Positions 46,136 through 56,049 of a stretch of 64,000 bases of DNA are shown here, piece after piece. The DNA comes from Algoriphagus sp. (GTDB taxonomy: Bacteria > Bacteroidota > Bacteroidia > Cytophagales > Cyclobacteriaceae). Every line of letters starts with the position of its first letter. The first letter of the stretch is position 1. The notes under the pieces were generated by a model. The model did not search any database. It saw nothing but the letters and a program-made list of their open reading frames with translations, and was not told the origin of the DNA. The position numbers and the translations under genes are program-made. The DNA lies in assembly GCA_029945945.1 (NCBI GenBank), contig JAQSDM010000012.1:510112-574111 (forward strand), given 5' to 3'.

Positions 46136-48208
46136 ATGATCAAACTACCACCAATTCATATCGGAAAGCTTAGTATGCTGCTCGCCATCCTTGTATGGCT
46201 TGCCTTGCTTTTTGTGGATTTGGTCAGACTTTTCGGGATAATCAATACGATAGATTCGGGTATTGCTGCAGAGTTTACCTTGATTTTGGAAATCCTTTTT
46301 TTCCTCTCTGTCTATTCGTTTTACAATTACTCCATCAATAAAAATACCCAAAATGACTTTCTGAATCTGATTTGGAGAGCTGCATCTACCGGTATTTTTT
46401 CAGTTGGTTTTTTCCTGCTTGTCAGCCTTCTCTATCGCTTACTTGGAGATAGCAAACTGGGACAAGAACCTTTCCTTCTCAACTTTTTCTACCACGTCAA
46501 ATTTGCATTAGTTTCTATTTTCCTCATTTCATCTTCTTTGCTTTGGAAGCACCTTATTCTTTATCAAAAAAGTAAACAGGTAGTGAAGCAATGGCAGGCA
46601 TACGAGTTTGCCATGCTGGTCGCTATGTTTTTTATCTTTTTCAACAAAAACAATCTGGATTACAGCTTTCTGTTTGGAATGGTAATTCTGTTGGGACTTG
46701 GCTTGGTACTTTCAAGCAATCTGAAATGGATTCCATACCTGACTTTCAAAGAAAAATGGAAATCATTATTATTTCTTTCTCTGATAATCTCGAGTTGTAT
46801 TTACTTGTTTTCACAGACTCTTGAGTTCAGCGATTCGGAAGTTTACCCGGTTAATTTGACAGACAACTTATTCCTGATTTCACTCTTTGGCTTCATCCTG
46901 ATCTACGCTATTTTTAGCTTCCTGGTGACGCTTTTCAACTTGCCCACTTCCTCGGTTTTCGAGCAAAAACTGACAGAAGCAATCAGTTTTCAGCGATTAA
47001 GCCAATCTATTCAGCCTGGTGAAAATGAAGAACAGGTACTTGATATCCTGATGGATTCCTGCATGAGCGCCTCTTATGCAGATGCAGCCTGGCTTGAAAT
47101 GAGTGCATATGAGTCTGGAAGTTTGCTTCAAGATCGATCCATTGATCACGAAACAAGGAATGAACTTGCAGAGCTGATCGGAAAACAAAAGGTTGCGCAA
47201 GAATGGGCGGCTGAAAACCAAACTGAAAAACTGAGCCCTATTACATTGAGGCTGGGTCATCCAAAATTTGAATCTGTTCTGCTCGTTCCTCTCATCATCA
47301 ACAAACAAGCTATTGGGAAAATGGTTCTTTGCAAGGAAGTCCGAGATGGGTTCAACAAAGAGATGGTGAATATCATCACCACCTTTGCCCGACAGGCTTC
47401 GATCGCTGTGGAAAACCACCGGCTTCTTAATCAGGCTATTCAAAATGAACGGTATCAGGAAGAGTTGAAAATCGCACAACGAGTTCAGAAAGCACTTCTG
47501 CCAACCAAGCTTGACCACAATGGCGCTTTTGATATTTGTGCATATTCCAATGCAGCTGACGAAGTTGGGGGTGACTACTACGATACCTACAAACTCGATG
47601 AGGATCGCTTTGTATTTATCATTGGTGATGTATCCGGAAAAGGCACCTCAGCCGCTTTCCATATGGCTCAGATGAAAGGGATTTTTCAAAGTTTGATACA
47701 ACTGGATCTGAGTCCTGCCGAATTTATGGCCCGTTCAAATTCTGCGTTGGGTAAATGCCTGGAAAAAAACCATTTTATCACGGCCTCTATTTTCATCATT
47801 GATACCCAAAAAAATATCGTCCGACATGCCCGAGCCGGCCATGTGCCTACTTTAATGCATAGTTTTGCCGATCAAAAATCAGATTATCTGGCTATTGACG
47901 GACTCGGTTTGGGAATTTTAAGAAACAAGCAGTATATAAATCACGTTGAGGAAAAAACCTTCAAATACCAACCGGGAGATGTCCTGGTTTTATTTACTGA
48001 CGGAATCGTAGAAGCTAAAAATGAAAAATCATTACAATTTGGCTTTGAGCGCATCAGATCTCTGTTAGAGATTTCACACCATCAGGGACCACGAGAAATT
48101 CAGGCTAAAATCATCGATTCCCTTCACAGTTTTGTTGGGGGGGACGGGCTGATCGACGATGATTATTCCATTATGGTAGTGAAGTTTAACGAGTACCAAA
48201 AAAACTAA
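46136..48208 (+). CDS. Membrane GAF-SpoIIE phosphatase, RsbU-like
   Basis: The 690-residue protein has eight or so membrane spans in its first 260 residues, a GAF-like domain (about 280-420) and a PP2C-type SpoIIE phosphatase domain (about 450-685). The phosphatase shows metal-binding motifs DEVGGDYYD, IGDVSGKGTSAA and FTDGIVEAKN. It should dephosphorylate the STAS protein encoded 18 bp downstream, starting a partner switch. The input signal is unknown; both membrane region and GAF are candidates. Confidence 0.88.
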   Translation: MIKLPPIHIGKLSMLLAILVWLALLFVDLVRLFGIINTIDSGIAAEFTLILEILFFLSVYSFYNYSINKNTQNDFLNLIWRAASTGIFSVGFFLLVSLLYRLLGDSKLGQEPFLLNFFYHVKFALVSIFLISSSLLWKHLILYQKSKQVVKQWQAYEFAMLVAMFFIFFNKNNLDYSFLFGMVILLGLGLVLSSNLKWIPYLTFKEKWKSLLFLSLIISSCIYLFSQTLEFSDSEVYPVNLTDNLFLISLFGFILIYAIFSFLVTLFNLPTSSVFEQKLTEAISFQRLSQSIQPGENEEQVLDILMDSCMSASYADAAWLEMSAYESGSLLQDRSIDHETRNELAELIGKQKVAQEWAAENQTEKLSPITLRLGHPKFESVLLVPLIINKQAIGKMVLCKEVRDGFNKEMVNIITTFARQASIAVENHRLLNQAIQNERYQEELKIAQRVQKALLPTKLDHNGAFDICAYSNAADEVGGDYYDTYKLDEDRFVFIIGDVSGKGTSAAFHMAQMKGIFQSLIQLDLSPAEFMARSNSALGKCLEKNHFITASIFIIDTQKNIVRHARAGHVPTLMHSFADQKSDYLAIDGLGLGILRNKQYINHVEEKTFKYQPGDVLVLFTDGIVEAKNEKSLQFGFERIRSLLEISHHQGPREIQAKIIDSLHSFVGGDGLIDDDYSIMVVKFNEYQKN

Positions 48209-48226
48209 AATCAGGAATTCAAGTAT

Positions 48227-48553
48227 ATGATAAGTATAGAAACCCAAAAAGAAAACGGACATGATCTTTTGATCCTTCGTGGCGAGGTGGATGCCAGCAA
48301 TTCAGTAATGCTGGATCAAGCGATCCAAAAACTGCTCGATGACGGAAGCAAATCAATTCTCGTAAATGGTGAGGGCCTGGAATATATTTCCTCTGCGGGT
48401 CTGGGCGTGTTCATGTCCTACCTGGAGGATTTACAGGAGCGTGATATTGATTTAAAAATATATTCTCTGACTCCGAGAGTTTTCGAAGTGTTCAAAATCC
48501 TCGGACTGGACCAGTTAATTCCAATTTTCCCAGATAAAACCTCTGCATTTTAA
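48227..48553 (+). CDS. STAS anti-sigma-antagonist-like protein, RsbV-like
   Basis: The 108-residue STAS domain protein contains the motif YISSAGLGVF with a phosphorylatable Ser at 55 or 56. It is predicted to be phosphorylated by the RsbW-like kinase next door and dephosphorylated by the upstream SpoIIE phosphatase. Confidence 0.88.
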   Translation: MISIETQKENGHDLLILRGEVDASNSVMLDQAIQKLLDDGSKSILVNGEGLEYISSAGLGVFMSYLEDLQERDIDLKIYSLTPRVFEVFKILGLDQLIPIFPDKTSAF

Positions 48554-48560
48554 TTCAGAA

Positions 48561-48974
48561 ATGAACCATCAGATTCGGATATATTGTCAAACTACCGCTC
48601 TTGCTGAGCTCAGGGTTTTTCTCCAGAAAACCCTGGGGGATTTGCATTTGCCTGAAAAAGACCAGCATCAGGTTACCCTCGCTGTTGAGGAAGTTTGCGC
48701 TAATCTGATCATTCACTCCCACAATTGCAACGCCAAGGATCATATTGAACTGGAAGTAATAGAAGCTCCGGGAAAATTAATTTTTGAAATAACAGATCAT
48801 GGCGAAGCCTTTAATTTGATCGATTATGAAAGTCCTGACTTAAAAAAAGTAATCGGTGAAAAGCGAAAAGGAGGATTAGGCATCATTTTGGTCAAGAAGA
48901 TTATGGACGAAATCGAATTTGAATCTCACAAAGGAACCAACACCTGCAGGCTAATAAAGTGGTTTCAAGCCTAA
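48561..48974 (+). CDS. Serine-kinase switch protein, RsbW/SpoIIAB-like
   Basis: The 137-residue GHKL-type ATPase has the N-box (LAVEEVCANLIIHS), a DHGEAF segment and the G-rich lid GGLGIILVKK. In Firmicutes such proteins bind sigma-B. No sigma factor is adjacent and Bacteroidota lack sigma-B, so the bound target here is open. It closes the three-gene module, starting 7 bp after the STAS gene. Confidence 0.88.
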   Translation: MNHQIRIYCQTTALAELRVFLQKTLGDLHLPEKDQHQVTLAVEEVCANLIIHSHNCNAKDHIELEVIEAPGKLIFEITDHGEAFNLIDYESPDLKKVIGEKRKGGLGIILVKKIMDEIEFESHKGTNTCRLIKWFQA

Positions 48975-49021
48975 TTCTTGTTAAATGCTTTCTATTCGGG
49001 GCTTTTACCACGAATTCCTAA

Positions 49022-49029
49022 TAAATTTG
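49022..49029 (+). promoter_or_regulatory. -7 promoter box of the chaperone operon
   Basis: TAAATTTG matches TAnnTTTG and lies 32 bp before the ATG at 49062. No clear TTG at the proper distance is seen. Confidence 0.35.
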
Positions 49030-49061
49030 TAAAATTGCACTTTAAATCTGCAAGATAGTAC

Positions 49062-51065
49062 ATGACAACCCGAACCCTTTCGGCTCTTATTTTCTCTATC
49101 ATTCTAGCCTGCAAGTCTTCGGCATCAGCCATGGCTTTCATTCAGGCCACCGGTCAGGATGACCAGCTTTTGACCATCGGAGGTAAAGCCGTGGACAAAG
49201 ATGAATTGATCTATTTAATCTCAAAAGGGAATTCGACAGAGCCTGCTTCCAAAGGAATGAGCAGGGAGGAATTCGAGGAAAACCTTACCCTTTTTGTGAA
49301 TTATAAGCTGAAGGTCAGAGAGGCAGAGGAATTGGGCTTAGATAAATCTGAAGAATTCAACCGGGAGTTTGCCTCTTTTCAGGAAAATTTGAAAGCTCCT
49401 TTCCTTATTAAAAATTCTCTTGAAGAAGGTGAGCTAAGAAAAGCTTACTCCAGAATGCAGGAAGTAGTCAGAGCAAGCCACATTCTTTTCCAATTCCCCC
49501 CAAATGCCACTCGCGAAGATAGTTTGATCGTGCTGAAAATGGCTTTGAAAGTAAAAGGAGAAATAGAACAAAACGGAGATATCAATGCACTTGCAGAGCA
49601 ATATTCCGATGATCCTTCTGCGAAAATCAATAAAGGAGATTTGGGTTATTTCACTTCGCTTCAAATGGTTCAGCCGTTTGAAGACGCCGCATATAACATT
49701 CAGCCAGGTCAGGTTTCAGATCCTGTTCTGACTAATTTCGGCTACCATCTTATCCAGGTAAAAGATCGCCAACCTAATCCGGGGCAAGTTCGTGTATCCC
49801 ATATCTTGGTTCGGATCGATGAGACTTCCAGTACAGGAGAAGACCTGGCAAGAAGAAAAATTGCGGATATCTACACGGAGATTCAGAAAGAAAATACAGT
49901 CTGGGAAGACATCGTGAAAACTTATTCAGAAGATCCTGCCTCAAGCGAAAATGGAGGAAATCTTCCTTGGTTTAGCGTAGGCTCAATGATTCCTGAGTTT
50001 GAAATTGCAGCTTTCTCGCTAACTGAAATCGGCGAGGTCTCTCCTCCCGTGCGTACTCAATATGGTTATCATATTCTCAGACTTGAGGATAAGAAGCCCC
50101 TGGATTCTTTCGAAAGTATGGAGGAGAATATTCGCTCCAGGATTTTGAGAGACTCAAGATCCACCATGATCCAATCTCAGGTGATGGCGATTCAAAAGGC
50201 CAGATATTCTTTCATTGAGAATGAAATAACAGTTGAAAGCCTAAGAGCTTCTATGAATAGCTTGAGTGGTTCTGCATTTATTCCGGCTCTGGAGAATGCC
50301 AATGTTGCTTCTCAACCTCTTTTTACTCTACAGGATAAAACATATACCTCGAAGGATCTGGCAGATTTTGTACGAGAGGAAGAGATAATTCCTCGCTCAA
50401 AAAATGGAATCTTCGATGCCTGGTACGAGCAATTTACCGCAAGCAAATTAAATCAGGCTGAAGAAGCTGACCTTCTGGCGAATAATAAAGAATACCAAAT
50501 GCTCCTGAAAGAATACCGCGATGGAATTCTGCTTTTTTCTCTGATGAATGAGGAAGTTTGGCAAAAAGGAATTTTGGATTCCCTTGGGCAAGTAAGTTAC
50601 TATTCTAAAAACATCAAAAATTACCAGTGGAAACCAAGAGTCAATACTTTCGTGGTAAAAGTTTTGGACCCGGCTCAATTAGATGCAGCAAGGACAGAAT
50701 TAAAGGGAAAGAAACTCAGTGAGGAATTGGTGAGCAAATTTGAAATTGATTATAAGACAAATAAACCATTGGCTTACCAAACAGAATCGGGTTTAGTAGA
50801 ATATACGGATCATCCGGTTTTATCAAAAGCTGATATGAATCTACCCTATCAGGAAATTGAAACAGAAGGTCGCATAAATCTGGTCTTGATTGGTGATAAA
50901 CTCCCCGCAGGGCCCAAAAAATTTGAAGAAACCCGTGGTTTGGTTATCAGAGACTATCAAGACTTTCTTGACAATTCCCTTATTGAAAAGGTCAAAAGAA
51001 AATATCCTGTCGAGATCAACACTCAGGTAAAAGAAGAAGCCTTTATTGCTTTGAATCAACAGTAA
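49062..51065 (+). CDS. Periplasmic parvulin-type peptidyl-prolyl isomerase
   Basis: The 667-residue exported protein has two parvulin rotamase domains, at about 127-225 (RASHILFQFP, DLGYFTSLQMVQPFEDAAY) and 235-345 (RVSHILVRID, LPWFSVGSMIPEFEIAAF). A SurA-like helical chaperone region precedes them and a long C-terminal helical part follows. It should aid folding of outer-membrane and T9SS proteins. A SurA-type protein follows after 51 bp, so the two likely act in the same pathway. Confidence 0.88.
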   Translation: MTTRTLSALIFSIILACKSSASAMAFIQATGQDDQLLTIGGKAVDKDELIYLISKGNSTEPASKGMSREEFEENLTLFVNYKLKVREAEELGLDKSEEFNREFASFQENLKAPFLIKNSLEEGELRKAYSRMQEVVRASHILFQFPPNATREDSLIVLKMALKVKGEIEQNGDINALAEQYSDDPSAKINKGDLGYFTSLQMVQPFEDAAYNIQPGQVSDPVLTNFGYHLIQVKDRQPNPGQVRVSHILVRIDETSSTGEDLARRKIADIYTEIQKENTVWEDIVKTYSEDPASSENGGNLPWFSVGSMIPEFEIAAFSLTEIGEVSPPVRTQYGYHILRLEDKKPLDSFESMEENIRSRILRDSRSTMIQSQVMAIQKARYSFIENEITVESLRASMNSLSGSAFIPALENANVASQPLFTLQDKTYTSKDLADFVREEEIIPRSKNGIFDAWYEQFTASKLNQAEEADLLANNKEYQMLLKEYRDGILLFSLMNEEVWQKGILDSLGQVSYYSKNIKNYQWKPRVNTFVVKVLDPAQLDAARTELKGKKLSEELVSKFEIDYKTNKPLAYQTESGLVEYTDHPVLSKADMNLPYQEIETEGRINLVLIGDKLPAGPKKFEETRGLVIRDYQDFLDNSLIEKVKRKYPVEINTQVKEEAFIALNQQ

Positions 51066-51116
51066 TAACAATACCGCAAATCATCAACCGGGCTTTGCCG
51101 GATTGAACAACTTAAA

Positions 51117-52481
51117 ATGAACGTACTAAGCCGACTTTCCTTAACGCTATTTGCCTTTTGGCTGATTTCACCTTCAATTGCACAGGAAACTGCTGCAACT
51201 GGTCAGGTGCTTGACAAAATCGTAGCAAAGGTGGACAACAACATTTTGCTGGAGTCAGAAGTGCAACAAACCTATATCGAAGCGGTAGCTCAATCCCAAC
51301 AAGGAATTGACCCCCCAACGCGTTGTCAGGTTTTTGAATCTTTGATGATTAATAAACTGATGGTTGCCAAAGCTGAGATCGACTCAGTCACGGTGACTGA
51401 TGCGGAAGTAATGCTGCAGGTAGAAAACAGATTCAATCAGGTAATGCAGCAATTCGGAGGTGATGAAGCTACCCTTGCCGAGGCATATGGAAAAACCGGA
51501 GACCAATTAAAATCAGAGATTGAAGACGTGATTCGTGAACAATTAATCGTTCAGAGAATGAGGGGTAAAATTACTGAAGGTCTCACCGTTTCTCCCGCAG
51601 AAGTAAGGGCATTTTTCAATAGCATTCCAATCGATTCTCTTCCGTTCTTTTCTGCGGAAGTTACTGTTGGACAGATTGTAAAGAAGCCTGATGTAGATCC
51701 GCGCATTAAAGAAAATATGATTGCCCAACTCCTGAAGATGAAACAGGATATATTTGACGGAAAAGCAGATTTCGCAACACTTGCCAAGCAATATTCGGAA
51801 GATCCGGGATCTGGTCCTCAGGGAGGTGATCTTGGCTTTTTCCGCAGAGGGGAATTAGCTCCTGAATATGAGTCTACCGCTCTTGGGTTAAGACAAGGTG
51901 AAATCAGTGATCCGGTAGAGACAGCCTTTGGTATTCACATGATCCAATTGCTTGAAAACCGTGGGACGACATTCAACACCCGTCATATCCTCTTAATTCC
52001 CAAAGCGTCTGAAGAAGATTTGGTTAAAGCGGAACATTACCTTGATAGCTTGAAAAGAGAGATTCAGGAAACCAGGCTTGATTTTGCAAAGGCTGCAAAA
52101 GATTATTCCGATGATAGAGGAACTTCAGATAATGGGGGCTTTTTCAAAGATCCTGCAAACAATTCTAGCAGATTGACTTTAAGAACACTTGAAGATCCTG
52201 TTTTATATTTTACACTTGACAGCATGGAAGTGGGGTCTATAACCCCTCCGATGAGATTTGAAGATCCTCGGGAAGGGACTAAAGTGAGAATCCTATATTA
52301 CAAAGATAAATATCCTGCTCACCGGGCAAATTTGGAGGATGATTACGAAAAATTGAAAGCTGCAACCCTAAGAAGAAAGGAAGAGGAAATCCTCGGCAAA
52401 TGGTTTATTACAGCAAAGGAAGATGTCTTTATAGATGTTGACCCTGCTTATGACCGCTGTAATGTATTGGCAGAAAAATAA
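51117..52481 (+). CDS. surA: SurA-like periplasmic chaperone/isomerase
   Basis: The 454-residue protein has a signal peptide (ending SIAQE), a SurA N-terminal domain (VLDKIVAKVDNNILLESEVQ, cited to 20 residues) and two rotamase domains. The first has LGFFRRGELAPEYESTALGL; the second has TRHILLIPK and NGGFF. SurA escorts outer-membrane proteins through the periplasm. It ends in a terminator hairpin that overlaps its stop codon. Confidence 0.88.
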   Translation: MNVLSRLSLTLFAFWLISPSIAQETAATGQVLDKIVAKVDNNILLESEVQQTYIEAVAQSQQGIDPPTRCQVFESLMINKLMVAKAEIDSVTVTDAEVMLQVENRFNQVMQQFGGDEATLAEAYGKTGDQLKSEIEDVIREQLIVQRMRGKITEGLTVSPAEVRAFFNSIPIDSLPFFSAEVTVGQIVKKPDVDPRIKENMIAQLLKMKQDIFDGKADFATLAKQYSEDPGSGPQGGDLGFFRRGELAPEYESTALGLRQGEISDPVETAFGIHMIQLLENRGTTFNTRHILLIPKASEEDLVKAEHYLDSLKREIQETRLDFAKAAKDYSDDRGTSDNGGFFKDPANNSSRLTLRTLEDPVLYFTLDSMEVGSITPPMRFEDPREGTKVRILYYKDKYPAHRANLEDDYEKLKAATLRRKEEEILGKWFITAKEDVFIDVDPAYDRCNVLAEK

Positions 52482-52514
52482 AAGAAGCCCGGGAATAAAT
52501 CCCGGGCTTCTTTT
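52481..52514. terminator. Bidirectional terminator after surA
   Basis: AAAGAAGCCCGGGA and TCCCGGGCTTCTTT form a 14-bp perfect stem with loop ATAAA. T-rich DNA lies on one side and A-rich DNA on the other, so it can end both surA and the convergent small gene. Confidence 0.85.
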
Positions 52515-52836
52515 ATTTATTCCCAAAAAGAGTTTTAAAAGCTAATCCCAACTGCCTGAAACTCTCTTTAAAAAAGCCTTTTGATTCCTGAAACTTAGGT
52601 TCAAACTCTTCTTTCTTCTCTTGGTACTCGCGCTCCAGCATTTCTTTCCCTTTTCTAAACTCTTCTTCTAAAGTCGTTTTATTGTCTTTGAGGTCTTGGA
52701 TCTTCTTTTCGATTTCGTCCTTAGCTTCCATCCCTGCCTCAGCACCTTTTTTGACTAATTCTTCGATCTTTTCACCGATTTCCCTGAGCAGATTTTCGAT
52801 GTCCCGGCCAGTTGATTTTTGTTCTTCCATTGTCAA
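52513..52836 (-). CDS. Small charged coiled-coil protein, unknown
   Basis: The 107-residue protein is almost wholly charged helix (repeats of K, E, D with heptad spacing) and has no membrane span. It ends in FRQLGLAFKTLFGNK, a possible amphipathic segment. It looks like small stress or YtxH-type accessory proteins but has no membrane helix. Function unknown. Confidence 0.6.
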   Translation of the reverse strand: MTMEEQKSTGRDIENLLREIGEKIEELVKKGAEAGMEAKDEIEKKIQDLKDNKTTLEEEFRKGKEMLEREYQEKKEEFEPKFQESKGFFKESFRQLGLAFKTLFGNK

Positions 52837-52917
52837 AAGTCTTTGAATTATTGATATTCTGGAAGTTAGATACTTTTTATCAAAGCCTGATGTACACCAA
52901 GTAGAAATTAACTCTGA

Positions 52918-54714
52918 TCAATCATTGTCGACTGGCTCTCCTGCTTGTGTTTGCTTTTCATAAAGTTCTGAGTAAACGCCTTTTTGGTTCATCAGGGAAT
53001 CATGATTTCCTCGCTCAATGATTTTTCCATCATGCAAGACAATGATTTGATCTGCTAGCTTGGCAGAAGAGACGCGATGGGAAATGATAATAGAGGTCCG
53101 GTTTTCCATGATACTTTTGAGAGCATTCAGGATTACATTTTCAGTCTTAGTATCCACTGCAGAAAGACAATCATCCAAAATCAAAATCTTGGGTTCCTTG
53201 GCAATAGCCCTGGCAATAGAAACTCGTTGCTTTTGCCCGCCGGAAAGGGTTATTCCTCTTTCACCAAGCATGGTTTCGAATCCTTTAGGAAACTCAACTA
53301 TGTTTTGATAAACATCCGCATCCTTGGCAGCCTTCTCGATGATCTTTGGATCAGCTTTGTCTATTCCAAAAGCGATGTTGTTGCCAATCGAATCCGAAAA
53401 TAAAAATACATCCTGTGGTACGTAGCCCATTTGCCTTCTCAAATTGGAGATATCAAATGCATCAATTGGTTTATCATCAATTTTTATCGTTCCGGTAGTT
53501 GGGTCATACATCCTCATCAGCAAGTTTGCTATCGTTGATTTTCCCGAACCTGTTGTTCCGATAATTCCCAGCGTTTCTCCTTCTTTTATCTCAAAACTGA
53601 TGTTGTCCAAAGCCTGAATTCCTGAATCAGGATAGACAAAACTCATGTTTTCGACTTTGACGGTGCCTTTAATCTCGGTTTGAAGATTCTCGGTACTTAC
53701 GATCTCATTGTTCACATCCATAAATTCATTGATACGGGTTTGAGATGCCGCCGCTCGCTGAATAATACTTGTCACCCACCCTAAAGAAGTAACCGGCCAG
53801 GCAAGCATGTTGACATACAATATAAACTCCGCAATTACCCCATAGCCAATTTCACCATTGATGACCTGGATTCCTCCTACATAAACAGTGATGATGGTGG
53901 ATATCCCAACCAGCGCCATGATGATTGGAAAGAAAAGTGCATTCACTCTGGTTAAGTGAATTGATTTGAGTTTATAATCCTCGCTTGCATCTGCAAAATT
54001 GTTGACGCTATCACTTTCCCTTACAAAAGCTTTCAAAACCCGTATACCTGAGAATGCTTCCTGTACAAAAGTACTGAGCTCCGAAAGGCTTCGCTGAATT
54101 TTCTCCGAACGCTCGTTGATGAGATTATTGACATAATAAATACTGAGCGAAAGAACTGGGAGCGGTAACAGTGAATAGAGGGTCAATTCCAGATTAACCG
54201 TAACCATATACCAGATCACAAGAGGAAACAAGATCAAAACATTGAGCCCATACATGATGGCCGGCCCCAAATACATTCTCACCCGACTCACATCTTCTGT
54301 AATCCGGGCCATGAGATCTCCTGTACTGTTTTTCCTATAAAAGCTAAGCGGGAGTTTTTGGTAATGCTCGAAGATTTCATTTTTCATGTCATACTCGATT
54401 TTCCGTGACATGATGATGATGGTCTGCCTGATGAGGAAAAGGAAAAATCCTCTCAAAAGAGCCATCGCAAGGATCAGCATCCCTAAAACAAAAACAAACT
54501 GAAGGAAAATTTCTTGGGCTGATTCCCCCAATCCGCCTTTCGCCAAAGGCCTGTAAAGAGAGAAACTCTCTACCACATAATCTATTGCCAATCGGACAAG
54601 TTGAGCAGGGATAATTACGAAAATATTTGAGATCACCGTAAATACTATTCCCAAAAGCAGCAAGCCCTTGTATTTGTACAAATACTTATTAATTCTCCAA
54701 AGTGACTTCACCAA
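52918..54714 (-). CDS. ABC transporter, fused permease and ATPase (MsbA-like exporter)
   Basis: The 598-residue half transporter has six membrane spans to about 310 and an ATPase domain with Walker A GTTGSGKST, signature LSGGQKQR and Walker B ILILDDCLSAVD. Two copies would form a lipid or drug exporter in the inner membrane. The aspartate right after Walker B replaces the usual catalytic glutamate (DD instead of DE), so one of the two sites may hydrolyse ATP weakly; this is also seen in heterodimeric exporters. Confidence 0.88.
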   Translation of the reverse strand: MVKSLWRINKYLYKYKGLLLLGIVFTVISNIFVIIPAQLVRLAIDYVVESFSLYRPLAKGGLGESAQEIFLQFVFVLGMLILAMALLRGFFLFLIRQTIIIMSRKIEYDMKNEIFEHYQKLPLSFYRKNSTGDLMARITEDVSRVRMYLGPAIMYGLNVLILFPLVIWYMVTVNLELTLYSLLPLPVLSLSIYYVNNLINERSEKIQRSLSELSTFVQEAFSGIRVLKAFVRESDSVNNFADASEDYKLKSIHLTRVNALFFPIIMALVGISTIITVYVGGIQVINGEIGYGVIAEFILYVNMLAWPVTSLGWVTSIIQRAAASQTRINEFMDVNNEIVSTENLQTEIKGTVKVENMSFVYPDSGIQALDNISFEIKEGETLGIIGTTGSGKSTIANLLMRMYDPTTGTIKIDDKPIDAFDISNLRRQMGYVPQDVFLFSDSIGNNIAFGIDKADPKIIEKAAKDADVYQNIVEFPKGFETMLGERGITLSGGQKQRVSIARAIAKEPKILILDDCLSAVDTKTENVILNALKSIMENRTSIIISHRVSSAKLADQIIVLHDGKIIERGNHDSLMNQKGVYSELYEKQTQAGEPVDND

Positions 54715-54768
54715 ATAAAATCTTTAAAAACGAGGAAATAATTAATGGAAACTAGGAATGATAATACT

Positions 54769-54797
54769 TTGAAGGCCAATAAAAGTATTTAATTTTG
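54769..54797 (+). promoter_or_regulatory. Promoter of the leucine dehydrogenase gene
   Basis: TTG (54769-54771), an 18-nt spacer and TAATTTTG (54790-54797) give a full Bacteroidota promoter, 60 bp before the ATG at 54858. Confidence 0.65.
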
Positions 54798-54857
54798 TAT
54801 TGACCTTTTCATAAAGGCATAACCCAAATATAACACATTCTAAAAAGCTAAGTTCAC

Positions 54858-55958
54858 ATGTTAGAGATTAAAGCTACCGAAACCCTCCAGGAGGGATCAA
54901 TATTTGGTCAGATCACCACCATGGATCACGAGCAACTCGTGGTATGTCATGATCAGGCAACAGGCCTGAAGGCAATCATCGGAATTCATAACACCATTTT
55001 GGGCCCTGCACTTGGGGGAACCAGAATGTGGCCTTATGGAAGCGAAAAAGAGGCTATTACAGATGTATTGAGACTTTCTCGCGGCATGTCTTTCAAGAAC
55101 TCCCTCGCAGGACTTAACCTCGGTGGAGGGAAAGCAGTGATTTTGGGAAATCCTCAATTGAAAAACGAGGCATTTTTAAGAAGGTTCGGAAGATTCATCG
55201 AGAGCCTTGGCGGCAGATACGTCACTGCTGAAGATGTGAACATGAACACAGCTGACATGGAGTACATCAGAATGGAAACCAAACACGTTGCCGGCCTTCC
55301 TCAGGTAAAAGGCGGAAGTGGGGATCCATCACCGGTGACTGCCTATGGAACCTACATGGGAATGAAAGCAGCTGCAAAAAAAGCATTCGGTTCTGATTCA
55401 CTTCAAGGGAAAAAAATAGGGGTTCAGGGTGTCGGTCAAGTTGGAAAATACCTGATCGAATACCTGGTCAAAGAAGGAGCTGAAGTATTGGTCACTGATA
55501 TTTTCGAAGAAAAATTAAGTCAAGTGGCGAAAGCTACCGGAGCAGTGGCTGTAGATCCTAATTTGATCTATGACCTGGAAATGGACATTTATGCACCTTG
55601 TGCACTTGGAGCCACGGTCAATGATGAAACTATTGACCGATTGAAATGTCGCGTAATTGCCGGTGCAGCAAATAATCAATTGAAAGATGAAGCTAAGCAT
55701 GGCAAAATTTTGATGGAAAAAGGAATCATCTATGCTCCGGATTTCCTGATCAATGCCGGTGGAGTAATTAATGTAGGCGCTGAATACCTGGGTGATTACC
55801 ACAAGGACATCGTTTACAAGCAAACTGAAAAAATCTACGATACTTGTTTAAGCATTCTTAACAAGGCTGAAAAGGAAAATATCCCAGCCCAACAGGCAGC
55901 GATAGAGGCTGCAAAAGCAAGAATTGAAGCATTGGGAAGAGTAAAACTTCCATTCTAA
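54858..55958 (+). CDS. Leucine dehydrogenase (Glu/Leu/Phe/Val dehydrogenase family)
   Basis: The 366-residue protein has catalytic lysines at about 80 and 92 (GMSFKNSLAGLNLGGGKAV), the substrate segment GDPSPVTAYG, and the NAD-binding loop GVQGVGQVGKYL near 190. It interconverts branched-chain amino acids and 2-oxo acids with NAD, feeding the branched-chain fatty acids common in this phylum. Glutamate-type specificity is less likely given the length. It is followed by a terminator. Confidence 0.88.
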   Translation: MLEIKATETLQEGSIFGQITTMDHEQLVVCHDQATGLKAIIGIHNTILGPALGGTRMWPYGSEKEAITDVLRLSRGMSFKNSLAGLNLGGGKAVILGNPQLKNEAFLRRFGRFIESLGGRYVTAEDVNMNTADMEYIRMETKHVAGLPQVKGGSGDPSPVTAYGTYMGMKAAAKKAFGSDSLQGKKIGVQGVGQVGKYLIEYLVKEGAEVLVTDIFEEKLSQVAKATGAVAVDPNLIYDLEMDIYAPCALGATVNDETIDRLKCRVIAGAANNQLKDEAKHGKILMEKGIIYAPDFLINAGGVINVGAEYLGDYHKDIVYKQTEKIYDTCLSILNKAEKENIPAQQAAIEAAKARIEALGRVKLPF

Positions 55959-55977
55959 TTCTTAATTAACACAATTC

Positions 55978-56012
55978 AAAACCACCGGATGAGCTTTTTC
56001 GGTGGTTTTTTT
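55978..56012 (+). terminator. Intrinsic terminator after leucine dehydrogenase
   Basis: AAAACCACCG pairs with CGGTGGTTTT over a 12-nt loop and continues into a T-run. Confidence 0.8.
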
Positions 56013-56049
56013 GTCTTTAGCCACATGGAATTAGCCCGTGCAAAATCCC

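Noticed and set aside
46997..47518. 173-codon frame antisense to the SpoIIE phosphatase gene
   Set aside because: Shadow frame with scattered Cys/His and no recognisable domain.
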